Of a DNA stretch of 64,000 nt, positions 23,666-33,050 are shown in pieces. Under the pieces are notes generated by a model, which searched no databases, was not told the DNA's origin, and saw only the letters and a program-made list of their open reading frames with translations. Origin of the DNA: Paenibacillus riograndensis SBR5 (lineage in GTDB: Bacteria; Bacillota; Bacilli; Paenibacillales; Paenibacillaceae). The stretch spans positions 3,765,187 through 3,829,186 of the forward strand of contig NZ_LN831776.1 of assembly GCF_000981585.1 (NCBI RefSeq), written 5' to 3'. The position numbers were made by a program, and so were the translations under genes. Every line of letters starts with the position of its first letter. The first letter of the stretch is position 1.

Positions 23666-24235
23666 TTGTCAAACAAGCCCAATGCGCGTGAAGCGATTGT
23701 CGATACCGCTTCAAGACTATTTTTCACACAAGGCTATCATGCTACGGGTCTAAGTCAGATTATCAAGGACAGCGACTCGCCTAAGGGATCTCTTTATTAT
23801 TATTTCCCCCATGGCAAAGAGGAGCTGGCATTAACTTGCATCCACAAGACCAGTGAGATCGTTGTAAGACAGCTGAAGCAATACGTGGAGAAGGATGTAG
23901 CTGTGGAGCAGGCGGTTCAGGATTTCATTCTTCAGATGGTCAGGGATGCTGAGGAGTCCGACTACAAAGGAATGGTGCCGTTCAGTTTCTGGGTAGCCGT
24001 AGAGACTTCATGTATCAGCGAGGATCTGAGAACAGCGTGCCAGGCTGTATTCAAGGATTGGCAGGATGTCATTCTGCGGCGTCTGCTTGAAGAAGGAACC
24101 GACGCTGAGCTTGCAGCCGATAAGGCTTCAGTAGTCGTCTCGTTGTTTGAAGGCGCGCTGCTTCAGACCTTGACCTGCCGGAGCACCGGTCCGCTGCTTG
24201 CCGCTGCCAAGATGATTCCCGGATTGCTCGGTTAA
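23666..24235 (+). CDS. lmrA: TetR-family repressor (LmrA/YxaF type)
   Basis: The 189-residue protein has the TetR helix-turn-helix at residues 10-55 (FFTQGYHATGLSQIIKDSD then PKGSLYYYFPHGKEELA), the pattern of LmrA, YxaF and QacR-like regulators of drug efflux. A TTG start at 23666 is chosen because AAGGAAG lies eight bases upstream; longer frames run through the operator. The next gene encodes an LmrB-like 14-segment MFS exporter, and an LmrA-type operator precedes this gene, so it should repress its own operon and be released by the exported drug. Confidence 0.82.
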   Translation: MSNKPNAREAIVDTASRLFFTQGYHATGLSQIIKDSDSPKGSLYYYFPHGKEELALTCIHKTSEIVVRQLKQYVEKDVAVEQAVQDFILQMVRDAEESDYKGMVPFSFWVAVETSCISEDLRTACQAVFKDWQDVILRRLLEEGTDAELAADKASVVVSLFEGALLQTLTCRSTGPLLAAAKMIPGLLG

Positions 24236-24287
24236 GCAAGAAAAAAGAAAAATAGAGAAAAATATTTTTATCAGGAGGATTTTTAGA

Positions 24288-25754
24288 GTGGGAGCCACCA
24301 TGACTGGAAAGAAACAAACCGAAGACAGAAAGTTCAAAACCATGCCGATCCTTATCTCCTTGCTGCTTGCCGGATTTATCGGCATGTTCAGTGAGACCGC
24401 GCTCAACGTAGCCTTAAGTGATCTGATGAAAGTGCTGGATATTACACCGGCGACGGCACAGTGGCTGACAACAGCTTACTTGCTGACATTGGGGATTCTT
24501 GTACCGATATCCGGGTTGCTCCTGCAGTGGTTCTCAACGAGACAGCTGTTCATTGCAGCCCTTAGCTTCTCCATCCTGGGAACCTTCCTGGCCGCAATGT
24601 CGCCGAATTTCGAGTTTCTGCTTATAGCGCGTGTAGTTCAGGCAATGGGAACAGCACTGCTACTGCCGCTGATGTTCAACACGATCCTGGTCATTATTCC
24701 CGCTGAAAAACGAGGGGCCGCGATGGGGCTCATCGGACTGGTCATCATGGTTGCTCCGGCAATTGGGCCAACGATTGCGGGCCTATTGATTGAGAGCCTC
24801 AGCTGGCACTGGATCTTTTGGCTGTCACTGCCGTTTCTCGTGATCGCACTAATCAGCGGAATTTTCTTCATGCAGAATGTTACCGAGGTTACCAAGCCGA
24901 AAATTGATGTGCTGTCTATTGTGCTCTCATCTGTAGGATTTGGCGGCGTGGTATTCGGTTTCAGCAGCGCCGGCGAAGCTGAGGGCTGGGGAAGCCCGAA
25001 AGTAATCATAGCTATTGCCATTGGTGTGGTGGCGCTTGTGCTGTTTGTAATCCGTCAAATGACGATGAAGCAGCCTATGATTAATCTGCGTGCGTTCAAG
25101 TTCCCGATGTTTGTGGTTGGCGTATTGATGGTCTTCATCTGTATGATGGTCATTCTGTCCTCCATGCTGATTCTTCCGATGTACCTTCAGCAGGGACAGG
25201 GGTACTCGGCCTTCAAAGCGGGTCTGCTGCTGCTGCCCGGAGGGATTATCAACGGATTGATGTCGCCGATTATGGGACGCTTGTTCGATAAATACGGTCC
25301 GAAATGGCTGGTTATTCCCGGCCTGATTATTGTAGCGGTATCGCTGTGGTTCTTCTCCAGCATCACCGCCACGTCTACCGTGGTCTTCGTTATTGTGCTG
25401 CATAGTGCACTGATGGTAGGGGTATCCATGATCTTCATGCCGGCTCAGACCAATGGGATTAATCAACTGCCTATGGAACTGTATCCGGATGGTACAGCCA
25501 TCATGAATACACTGCAGCAGGTTGCCGGAGCCATTGGTACGGCACTGGCCGTCAGCATCATGACCGCAGGCTCCAAAAGCTATATGGAGAGCGTAAGCAA
25601 TCCTTCCGATCCGGCCAATCTGCTGCCGGCCTTTACGCAAGGGGTACAGAATGCCTTCGTATTCGGAATGGCCATGGCCATTATCGGCTTGGTGGTCGCT
25701 TTCTTCCTGAAGCGTGTCATTGTACAGCATAAAGCTCAGGCTTCAATGCATTAA
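24288..25754 (+). CDS. lmrB: MFS multidrug exporter, DHA2 (LmrB-like)
   Basis: The 488-residue inner-membrane antiporter has about 14 hydrophobic segments. Motifs fit the DHA2 family: SETALNVALSDLMKVLDI in segment 1, the motif-C-like PAIGPTIAGLLIESLSWHWIF (in parts), and GRLFDKYGPK. The GTG start at 24288 follows AGGAGG. It lies 52 bases downstream of an LmrA-type repressor. In Bacillus, LmrB exports lincomycin and puromycin; the spectrum here is not known. Confidence 0.88.
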   Translation: MGATMTGKKQTEDRKFKTMPILISLLLAGFIGMFSETALNVALSDLMKVLDITPATAQWLTTAYLLTLGILVPISGLLLQWFSTRQLFIAALSFSILGTFLAAMSPNFEFLLIARVVQAMGTALLLPLMFNTILVIIPAEKRGAAMGLIGLVIMVAPAIGPTIAGLLIESLSWHWIFWLSLPFLVIALISGIFFMQNVTEVTKPKIDVLSIVLSSVGFGGVVFGFSSAGEAEGWGSPKVIIAIAIGVVALVLFVIRQMTMKQPMINLRAFKFPMFVVGVLMVFICMMVILSSMLILPMYLQQGQGYSAFKAGLLLLPGGIINGLMSPIMGRLFDKYGPKWLVIPGLIIVAVSLWFFSSITATSTVVFVIVLHSALMVGVSMIFMPAQTNGINQLPMELYPDGTAIMNTLQQVAGAIGTALAVSIMTAGSKSYMESVSNPSDPANLLPAFTQGVQNAFVFGMAMAIIGLVVAFFLKRVIVQHKAQASMH

Positions 25755-25764
25755 TTCCAGATTT

Positions 25765-25814
25765 AAGGGACGATTCCATCCAACCGCTGAAGCGGCTGGG
25801 GAATCGTCCCTTTT
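25765..25814. terminator. Terminator after lmrB-like gene
   Basis: AAGGGACGATTCC and GGAATCGTCCCTT form a 13-bp stem followed by TT; it also faces the convergent monooxygenase gene. Confidence 0.8.
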
Positions 25815-25835
25815 GCATTAGACGGAGCCGCCAGT

Positions 25836-27197
25836 CTATTTTGTAACCTGCCGGAATGCTGCCCCTGGATGCGTATCGGGCAGACGCTGCTTGCCTTGGC
25901 CGAACAGCCGCTCGCGGAGCGTAGTTTCTTCATAGTGCCTGCGGAACATGCCGCGTGCCTGTAGTTCAGGCACCACGTAGTCTACAAACTCGCGGTGGTT
26001 GCCCGGCAGCGTGTACCGCTCCAGATTGAAACCGTCGATTCCGCTTTCCTCCACCCAGTACTGCATCTGATCGGCAATTTCACCCGCTGTACCCGCAACT
26101 GTAATCCCTCTGAACTCCTTGCCTGTAAAGTTGTCCATCACCTCACGCACAGTCTGGACAGAACCGCTGTGCTTCGTATACCGCTCAGTATGGGTGCGGC
26201 CTTGCTCAGTCTGAACCCCTATGAACGGAGCATCCGGGTCCATTGCAGTAAGATCGATGCCGGTGGAGTTCTCATAAGTCAGCAGAGCGGCTTCACGGCT
26301 GGCATACCTGCGGTAGGATTCCAGCTTATCCAACGCTTCTTGAGCGGTTTGTCCCACAACTGCGGACAGGCCGGTAAAGATCTTGATCTGCTCCGGAAGT
26401 CTGCCGTAAGCGGCAGCCCGGCTGCGGATATCCTGCACCTGGGCGCGCAAGGCTTCTACCGTGGGGGCTTTGAGGAACACACCTTCGGCATGTTTGGCTG
26501 CAAATGCCCTTCCGCGTTCCGAACTTCCGGCCTGGAACAGCACCGGCGTTCTTTGAATGGAGGGCTCGCAGGCATGGGAGGCTGTCATCTCATAATATTT
26601 GCCCTGATGCTTCACGATATGTACCTTATCTGCATCGGCATAATAACGGTGCTCTTTATCCGCGCTAACAGCATCGTCTTGCCAGCTGCCCTCAAGCAGG
26701 CGGTAACTCACTTCCATGAATTCTTCTGCCTGTTCGTAGCGTTCGTCGTGTGGGAGAACCCCTGGACGGCCAAAAGCCTCCGCTCCGCTGGCCCCTCCAG
26801 TCGCCACCACATTCCAGCCGATGCGTCCATTCGTCAAATGATCGAGGGTGGAGAAACGCCGGGCATTCGGAAATGTCAGTTCATAGACCGGTGAGGCGGT
26901 GGTGACGAAGGCCAAGTGCTTGGTCACTGCTGCCAGCGCGGGGATGAGCAGCATGGGATCGCCCGAAGGCGTGTAAACGGCCTCGCGGAACGTAAGCTCC
27001 CGCTTATGGTTTGGATAGCCGTAAGAATCGGCAAAAAACATAAAATCAAACATTCCGCGCTCCAGCGTCTGCGCAAGCTCAATCCAGAAGCTGAGCTCTT
27101 TATAGCGGTACGACTGGTTCTCCGGGTGTGCCCACAGTCCTTGCGTCATTTGGTTGGGGGTATTGATGTCAAAGATCCCCAGATGGATTTGTTTCAA
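25836..27197 (-). CDS. LLM-class flavin monooxygenase (YtnJ/YxeK/NtaA type), copy 1
   Basis: The 453-residue protein starts with TTG at 27197 (Lys-Gln-Ile-His-Leu-Gly follows, as in the paralogue at 36028), after GCAGGTGA. Motifs: GLWAHPENQ, MFDFMFFADSYGYP, RFSTLDHLTNGRIGWNVVAT and PVLFQAGSSERGRAFAAKHAEGVF (in parts). It uses reduced flavin from a separate reductase to oxygenate C-S or C-N bonds. Bacillus YtnJ and YxeK act in sulfur scavenging from S-substituted cysteines. It is downstream of the LysR gene on the same strand and divergent from the M20/ABC importer genes. Confidence 0.87.
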   Translation of the reverse strand: MKQIHLGIFDINTPNQMTQGLWAHPENQSYRYKELSFWIELAQTLERGMFDFMFFADSYGYPNHKRELTFREAVYTPSGDPMLLIPALAAVTKHLAFVTTASPVYELTFPNARRFSTLDHLTNGRIGWNVVATGGASGAEAFGRPGVLPHDERYEQAEEFMEVSYRLLEGSWQDDAVSADKEHRYYADADKVHIVKHQGKYYEMTASHACEPSIQRTPVLFQAGSSERGRAFAAKHAEGVFLKAPTVEALRAQVQDIRSRAAAYGRLPEQIKIFTGLSAVVGQTAQEALDKLESYRRYASREAALLTYENSTGIDLTAMDPDAPFIGVQTEQGRTHTERYTKHSGSVQTVREVMDNFTGKEFRGITVAGTAGEIADQMQYWVEESGIDGFNLERYTLPGNHREFVDYVVPELQARGMFRRHYEETTLRERLFGQGKQRLPDTHPGAAFRQVTK

Positions 27198-27300
27198 GCT
27201 GTCTTCACCTGCTCTTTGTCGGATTGTACATAGAAGGATATAGGAGCCGGGCCAACAAGTAAATTTGAAATAAGTGAAGCAGCGATTTACTAATCTTGAA

Positions 27301-28197
27301 TTAAGAAACGGACGGGCTGGCATACATCTGCCGGATTTCGTCCAGGAGGGACAGGCTGATCTTACTCATCGTCGCGTGATTGCGGCGTGTCAAGAGGCCA
27401 AGTGAAGGGCCTTCCATCAGATCTGCAACTTCTCTAAGAACAGTACCCGGGATCGGCGGCGATACGGCAACTACGGGAGCCAGGGCAATGCCAAGTCTCG
27501 ACTGCACATAATACTTGATCGCGGTGATGCCGGCGACTTCGATGCTGCTCTGGCGCAGTTTACCGATGTGCTTAGTAATCATCTCTTCGATTCGGATGCG
27601 GAACGCACAGGAACCCGGTGTGAAGAGGAAAACTTCATCTTGCAAATCCTTAAGGCGGATGTGTTCCCGGGCAGCGAGCGGATGGTCCGCTGGCACAATC
27701 AGTTTAAACGTCTCATGCAGCAGCGGGTGGAACTCCAGTTCAAGATGAGGTTCCGGCTGGTTACAGAGGGCCAGGTCGATCTGGTCTTCGAGCAGCATAT
27801 TTACCAGTTCCCTGGTCGTGCCGATGGTTACTTTGGTTTGGGCTTTGGGTTTCTTCCGGGTAAAAGAAGCCAGAATATCCGGCACACGGTTGCTGGCCGA
27901 AGGTTCGGAAGCGCCAATGCGCACGAGGCCTGCATCTCCCTGGATGAAGTCATACAGCGCGACGTTCAGGTCATCGTACTCCCGGAGCAGCGAATCGGCC
28001 CGTTCATGAAGCAAACGTCCGGCTGTTGTCAGGGTGATTGTTTTGCCCCGCTCGAATAACTTCACGCCCAGCTCTTCCTCCAGTTTTTTGATCTGACTGG
28101 TAATGGTCGGCTGCGAATATTGCAGTGCAGCGGCGGCCCGCTGGAAATTGCCGAGCTTGACGATAGTCTGAAAGGTTTTGATGAGCCGGATTTCCAT
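27301..28197 (-). CDS. LysR-family transcriptional regulator
   Basis: The 298-residue protein has the N-terminal LysR helix-turn-helix (FQRAAAALQYSQPTITSQIKKLEEELG) and the periplasmic-binding-like effector domain. The start follows GAGAGG. It is divergent from the AhpD/M20/importer genes and co-directional with a flavin monooxygenase gene, so it probably controls both arms. Similar regulators in Firmicutes (CysL, YtlI, CmbR) answer to sulfur state through O-acetylserine or related signals. Confidence 0.88.
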   Translation of the reverse strand: MEIRLIKTFQTIVKLGNFQRAAAALQYSQPTITSQIKKLEEELGVKLFERGKTITLTTAGRLLHERADSLLREYDDLNVALYDFIQGDAGLVRIGASEPSASNRVPDILASFTRKKPKAQTKVTIGTTRELVNMLLEDQIDLALCNQPEPHLELEFHPLLHETFKLIVPADHPLAAREHIRLKDLQDEVFLFTPGSCAFRIRIEEMITKHIGKLRQSSIEVAGITAIKYYVQSRLGIALAPVVAVSPPIPGTVLREVADLMEGPSLGLLTRRNHATMSKISLSLLDEIRQMYASPSVS

Positions 28198-28283
28198 GAT
28201 GTCGGCCTCTCTTTCGAACGAATTTAGATTTTTTAAAGAGTGACATTATAAATTTGAAATATACTTCGGACGGATATTGACCT

Positions 28284-28292
28284 ATTATAACA
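28284..28292 (-). promoter_or_regulatory. Extended -10 promoter of the LysR gene
   Basis: On the minus strand TG-T-TATAAT is a perfect extended -10 element about 90 bases upstream of the LysR start. The 166-base divergent gap is AT-rich and should hold LysR binding sites; no single T-N11-A box stands out. Confidence 0.5.
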
Positions 28293-28363
28293 GATATATA
28301 GTCCATTAAAACAAGTGGATTACCGTGAATAAAAAATACAACAGCTGAAGAGAGGTAAACATT

Positions 28364-29023
28364 ATGTCCAGTGAAAGTTTATATGTCCGTCATACGCCGA
28401 GTTTTGGAGCCAAATTGTTTCCATTTGCCCCGGAAGGGTTCAAAGCGTTCGGAGCATTCAATACCGAGGCCCTTGCAGCAGGAGCACTGTCCGTAAAAAC
28501 CAAAGAGTTAATCGCTGTAGCGGTTTCCCATATTACCGGCTGCCCCTATTGTATTGAAGCCCATGTCGGCAAATCGAAGGCGGAGCAGACCTCTTTTGAA
28601 GAGATCTTTGAAGCTGCCGCAGTCGCTGCTGCAGTTAAGGCGCACTCCGCGTTCCATAATGCCGCGAATGCGCTCAAATCTTATGAAGGCAGCCAGGAAC
28701 CGGACCTGTTTCCCCGCAGCAACCTGGAACTTGCCGGGAAGCTGGAAAGCGTCAATGAAGAGATCTTCAACTCTTTCCAGGCTTACATTCATACTTCTCT
28801 GAAAGCCGGACGAATCAGCGAAAAAGACAAATTGCTGATTGCCGTAGGATCTGCAATTGTGGAAGGAAGCGCCTATTCCATTGAAGCGTTCACCATCCGC
28901 GCCAAAGCGGCGGGGATGACCGTGGAAGAACTGGCCGAGACGACACTGGTCGCTACTGTTCTGAAAGCAGGGTCGGCGATGGCCCACCGGGTGAATGCGT
29001 ACCAGGCATTTGAACGGGAATAA
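28364..29023 (+). CDS. AhpD/carboxymuconolactone-decarboxylase-like protein, two domains
   Basis: The 219-residue protein has two CMD-like helical repeats. The first keeps the redox motif GCPYCIEAH (Cys 60 and Cys 63) of AhpD-type peroxidase partners. The second has SAYSIEAF at the same place (about 170-177) with both Cys lost, so only the first can be redox-active. It is the first gene of the sulfur-type cluster and follows GAGAGGT. It may recycle or detoxify peroxides or sulfenates made by the flavin monooxygenases; that role is inferred. Confidence 0.8.
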   Translation: MSSESLYVRHTPSFGAKLFPFAPEGFKAFGAFNTEALAAGALSVKTKELIAVAVSHITGCPYCIEAHVGKSKAEQTSFEEIFEAAAVAAAVKAHSAFHNAANALKSYEGSQEPDLFPRSNLELAGKLESVNEEIFNSFQAYIHTSLKAGRISEKDKLLIAVGSAIVEGSAYSIEAFTIRAKAAGMTVEELAETTLVATVLKAGSAMAHRVNAYQAFERE

Positions 29024-29074
29024 CTTAATTCAATATGAGTAAGAGAATTCAGGAAAAAGGAGCGTGAACGGACC

Positions 29075-30265
29075 TTGACACGGTCACTCGCAATCGTAGA
29101 AAATTGGCCGCCGGAGCTGCAGGAGCAGTTGGTGGCATGGAGAAGGCATCTGCACTTGAATCCTGAGCTGTCGTTCGAGGAGCATCACACAGCGGCTTAT
29201 GTGGAGAAGAACCTGCGGGAAATCGGCGGCCTGGAGATCAGCCGTCCTACGCCGACCAGCGTAGTGGCGCGGCTGATCGGCGGCAAACCGGGTAAGACGC
29301 TCGCGCTTAGAGCGGATATGGATGCCTTGCCGATTCATGAGGAGAATGAGTTCGAATTCGCTTCAGCTGTTCCGGGCGTCATGCACGCTTGCGGACATGA
29401 CGGCCATACGTCCATCCTGCTGGGCGTTGTCAGTCTGCTTGCGGGGCAGCGCGGACAGCTGCATGGGGAGATCCGCTTTATTTTTCAGCATGCGGAAGAA
29501 TTGCCGCCGGGAGGTGCCGCTGAACTGGTGGCTGCCGGTGTGCTGGATGGAGTTGACTATATCGTAGGGGAACACTTGGCCTCCCAGCTCCCGCTGGGGC
29601 AGATCGGCGTGGCTTATGGAGAGATGATGGCCTCACCAGACAATTTCACTATTGTGGTGAAGGGATATGGCGGGCATGGCGGCTTCCCGCATAAGTCAGT
29701 TGATCCGATTGCCATCGGAGCACAAATTGTCTCGAATCTGCAGCACATTGCCTCCCGCAATACGAATCCGCTGGACCGGCTGGTTGTCTCCATCACTCAA
29801 TTCACCTCCGGTTCCTCCCATAATGTCATTCCTGATACGGCAACACTGAAGGGCACGGTCCGCAGCTTCGATCCGCAGGTGCGAAAGGATGCACAGCAGC
29901 AATTGCGCCGCATTGTGGAAGGAATTACGAATGCACATGGAGCGGAGTATGAGCTCGATTATTTACTGGGGTACGATCCGGTGGTCAATGACCACACACT
30001 GACCAGGCTGGCAGAAGAAGCGGCAGTGGAATTGGTTGGAAGGGACAATGTTGTGCAAACCCCGCCCGGGATGAGCGGAGAGGATTTCTCGGCTTACCAG
30101 CAACGGGTGCCGGGAACGTTCATTAACATTGGAGCGGGCAATCCGGACAAGGGCATCTTGTACCCGCACCACCACCCGCGATTTACGTTCGATGAGGCGG
30201 CACTGGCTACCGGAGTGCAGCTGTTTGTGCGGACGGCCGAGAAATTGCTGGAATGGGACTATTAA
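29075..30265 (+). CDS. M20-family amidohydrolase/deacetylase
   Basis: The 396-residue protein is a dinuclear-metal amidohydrolase with HACGHDGHTS, the catalytic EE in HAEELPPGG and the dimerisation lid domain (GGHGGFPHKSVDP), plus a C-terminal metal ligand in HHHPRF. This subfamily removes N-acyl groups from amino acids; YxeP and SndA of Bacillus deacetylate N-acetyl-S-substituted cysteines next to an LLM monooxygenase, the same pairing as here. The TTG start has AAGGAG rather far upstream (about 14 bases), so the exact start is uncertain. Confidence 0.87.
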   Translation: MTRSLAIVENWPPELQEQLVAWRRHLHLNPELSFEEHHTAAYVEKNLREIGGLEISRPTPTSVVARLIGGKPGKTLALRADMDALPIHEENEFEFASAVPGVMHACGHDGHTSILLGVVSLLAGQRGQLHGEIRFIFQHAEELPPGGAAELVAAGVLDGVDYIVGEHLASQLPLGQIGVAYGEMMASPDNFTIVVKGYGGHGGFPHKSVDPIAIGAQIVSNLQHIASRNTNPLDRLVVSITQFTSGSSHNVIPDTATLKGTVRSFDPQVRKDAQQQLRRIVEGITNAHGAEYELDYLLGYDPVVNDHTLTRLAEEAAVELVGRDNVVQTPPGMSGEDFSAYQQRVPGTFINIGAGNPDKGILYPHHHPRFTFDEAALATGVQLFVRTAEKLLEWDY

Positions 30266-30378
30266 AGGATTCAATGTACAAGCTCCGTTATCTGCGGTAT
30301 AGTAATAAATGTTTAAATTTAATCCGATTAAAAACGTTGGAATAATTATGATTAGTTGGACTAAAGGGGAGAAGAAAG

Positions 30379-31962
30379 ATGAAACCATATTACCGTCATT
30401 TGCTTACCGTCTTGCTGCTGCTGTCGCTGTTCACTGTTTACGGTTGTTCTTCGGCAGGAAATACGACCGGCAACGCTGCAGCAGGGGAGCCGGCTGCAGA
30501 CGCGGAGCTGGCTACGGAGCTGCATTTTCCGTTGGCGCAGCAGGTACCCACGCTTGATCCGCATCTGTCTTTGAATACGAATGTGTATATTGGGCTGAAC
30601 ATTTTTGAAGGCTTGTTCGCTTTTGATGCCAATTTCCAGCCGGTGCCGATGCTGGCCGAATCTTATGAGCTGAGCGACGATGCCAAGACTTACACCTTCC
30701 ATTTACGGCATGGTGTTCAATTCCATAATGGCAAAGAGATGAAGGCTGAAGATGTAACGGCTTCGCTGAACCGCTGGAAATCAATTACCGGCCGTGCGCA
30801 AGCATCACTGGGAGAGTCCGAATTCACCATCAAGGATGACTACACCGTAGAGCTCAAGCTGGATCATCCGCGCAATGATATTCTGGCCCAGCTCAGCCAT
30901 GTTCTTAACAATGCAGCTATCATGCCTAAAGAGATTGTTGAAGCGGCCGGTCCGGACGGTGTCAGCGAATATATCGGGACAGGCCCTTTCAAATTCGTGG
31001 AGTGGAAGCAGGACCAATATGTCCATGTCGCCAAATTTGATGATTACCAATCGGTAGAGACAGCAGCTTCAGGTTTATCGGGCAAAAAAGAAGCGCTGCT
31101 GCAGGATGTATATTTTGATATCGTACCTGACAGTGCCACCCGTTTTTCCTCGTTCCTGGCGGGAACCTATGACTATGTTGATGTGAGTCTCGACAATCTG
31201 CCGCAAGTGGAGGGCTCGCCTGATGTAAAGGTGAATAAGGTACTTGGTTCCGACATTAATCTCGTGTTCAACAAAAAATCCCCGTTGTTCTCTAATCTCA
31301 AAAACCGTGAGGCGGTTGCCGCCGTAATTGATGCGGACGAGATTCTGCTGGGAACCGTCAATTCGCCCGATCTGTACCGCTTGAATTCAAGCTATATGTA
31401 CCCCGAGAACAAGACGTGGTACAGCGAAGCTGGACAAGAGAATTACAATCAGAAGAATCCCGACAAAGCCAAAGCTCTGTTGAAGGAATCCGGTTATAAC
31501 GGTGAGGAAGTCGTACTGCTGACCACCAAAGAGCTGGGCGGTTCTTTCTATAATGCGACCATCGTCGTGCAGAAGGAACTGGAATCGATCGGCGTGAAGA
31601 CGAAGCTCGACATTAATGATTTTGCCACCTTGCTGCAAAAACGTGCTGATCCCAATGCCTGGGATATCTACGTAGGATTGTTCACCATGCCGTCTACGCC
31701 TTCACAGCTGCTCTACCTGAATCCCTCTTACGGATTCGCCGATGATGCCAAGCTGGCGGAGTTGACAGTCAAGCTGACCTCGGCGGTATCGCCAGAAGAG
31801 ATCAAAGCGGCTAATGATGCTTTGCAGCAGTATGAATGGGAATACCTCGCAGCAGTGAAGATTGGAGACACCTATTCCCAAAGTGCAACCCGCGATAAGC
31901 TGGTCGGTCTGACTACGCTGGCCGGATATCCCAATCTGGCAAACACCAAGCTGCTGAAATAG
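30379..31962 (+). CDS. Peptide/opine-type ABC substrate-binding lipoprotein (family 5)
   Basis: The 527-residue protein has a lipoprotein signal (LLLLSLFTVYGC, lipidated Cys 23) and a family-5 binding fold (VPTLDPHLSLN, LAESYELSDDAKTYTFHLR, GTGPFKFVEWKQ). It captures the substrate outside the cell for the permeases DppB/DppC-like encoded next. Family members bind oligopeptides, nickel, glutathione or opines; with an M20 deacetylase and monooxygenases nearby an N-acyl thioether amino acid or small peptide is plausible. GGGGAG lies upstream. Confidence 0.85.
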   Translation: MKPYYRHLLTVLLLLSLFTVYGCSSAGNTTGNAAAGEPAADAELATELHFPLAQQVPTLDPHLSLNTNVYIGLNIFEGLFAFDANFQPVPMLAESYELSDDAKTYTFHLRHGVQFHNGKEMKAEDVTASLNRWKSITGRAQASLGESEFTIKDDYTVELKLDHPRNDILAQLSHVLNNAAIMPKEIVEAAGPDGVSEYIGTGPFKFVEWKQDQYVHVAKFDDYQSVETAASGLSGKKEALLQDVYFDIVPDSATRFSSFLAGTYDYVDVSLDNLPQVEGSPDVKVNKVLGSDINLVFNKKSPLFSNLKNREAVAAVIDADEILLGTVNSPDLYRLNSSYMYPENKTWYSEAGQENYNQKNPDKAKALLKESGYNGEEVVLLTTKELGGSFYNATIVVQKELESIGVKTKLDINDFATLLQKRADPNAWDIYVGLFTMPSTPSQLLYLNPSYGFADDAKLAELTVKLTSAVSPEEIKAANDALQQYEWEYLAAVKIGDTYSQSATRDKLVGLTTLAGYPNLANTKLLK

Positions 31963-32009
31963 GCGGAAAAATAAGAGCCTGCCGAGCCGTGCCGGTCTCA
32001 TGGATACCC

Positions 32010-32052
32010 GAAACGGATGCCTTCCTCCTTGCGGGGAGGGTCCGTCCGTTTC
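32010..32052 (+). promoter_or_regulatory. Intercistronic hairpin between binding protein and permease genes
   Basis: GAAACGG...CCGTTTC with an inner CCTCC/GGAGG makes a stable stem without a T run. Hairpins at this place in ABC importer operons commonly stabilise the binding-protein mRNA or partly stop transcription. Confidence 0.5.
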
Positions 32053-32085
32053 TTCTGGTTAGCGCAGACGCAGGAGGGGAGAAAC

Positions 32086-33030
32086 ATGGCATTTTATATT
32101 GCAAAACGAATCTTAACGATCATACCCGTAGTTCTTGTGCTGTCGGTTATCGTCTTTCTGATTATTTATTTGATTCCCGGCGATCCTGCCGCAGTGATGC
32201 TGGGGGATGGGACCAATCCTGAGACCGTGGCTGCGCTGAGAACTCAGCTTGGACTGGATCTGCCCTTGCTTCAGCAGTATACCCGCTGGATAGGTCAAGC
32301 GCTGACAGGAGACCTGGGTGACTCTTTCTTCATGAAACAATCCGTGGTACAGGCACTCCGGGAACATTTGGGGCCTACATTGTCGCTTGCCCTCCTCGCG
32401 GAAGTTATTGCGCTTGCCGTTGCCATTCCGCTGGGGATCCGGGCGGCAGTGAAACGCGGTGAAGCCGCCGACAAAATGCTTACCGGGTTCACGCTGTTCG
32501 GGATCACCGTTCCGGGCTTTGTCTTGAGCATGTTCACGGTTCTGCTGTTTTCCGTTCAGCTGAAGTGGCTGCCGGTCTCAGGGTATAAGCCGCTCAGCGC
32601 GGGATTGTGGACACATTTGAAATATTTGCTGCTGCCCGCTTTGTCACTCGGCGTGGTTCAGGCGGCTGTGCTGGCGAGAGTAACCCGCTCCGCAGTGCTT
32701 GAAGTCTTGGGAGAGAACTATATCAAGACAGCGTTGTCCAAAGGCATGAGCGACAGAATGATTGTATACAAGCATGTTCTGCGCAATGCGCTAATCCCGA
32801 TCCTTACCGTGATCGGCGGCTCATTCGGCACGCTGATTGCAGGTGCGGCGGTGATCGAGACGATTTTTAATATCCCGGGTATGGGACAAATGCTGGTGAA
32901 TTCGGTGCAGCGGAGGGATTATACAGTAATTCAAGGGATTATTCTGTTCGTAGCCGTAACTTATGTGCTGGTGAACCTGATCGTAGATTTGCTCTATGCA
33001 GCAGTGGATCCCAGAATCAGGCTGAAATAA
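32086..33030 (+). CDS. ABC importer permease (DppB-like)
   Basis: The 314-residue protein has six membrane segments, the N-terminal FYIAKRILTIIPVVLVLS and the contact loop ENYIKTALSKGMSDRMIVYKHVLRNALIP (in parts), typical of DppB/OppB. The start at 32086 follows GGAGGGGAG; an earlier start would run through the hairpin. It pairs with the next permease. Confidence 0.88.
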   Translation: MAFYIAKRILTIIPVVLVLSVIVFLIIYLIPGDPAAVMLGDGTNPETVAALRTQLGLDLPLLQQYTRWIGQALTGDLGDSFFMKQSVVQALREHLGPTLSLALLAEVIALAVAIPLGIRAAVKRGEAADKMLTGFTLFGITVPGFVLSMFTVLLFSVQLKWLPVSGYKPLSAGLWTHLKYLLLPALSLGVVQAAVLARVTRSAVLEVLGENYIKTALSKGMSDRMIVYKHVLRNALIPILTVIGGSFGTLIAGAAVIETIFNIPGMGQMLVNSVQRRDYTVIQGIILFVAVTYVLVNLIVDLLYAAVDPRIRLK

Positions 33031-33050
33031 GGATAGAAAGGAGGCTGCCA

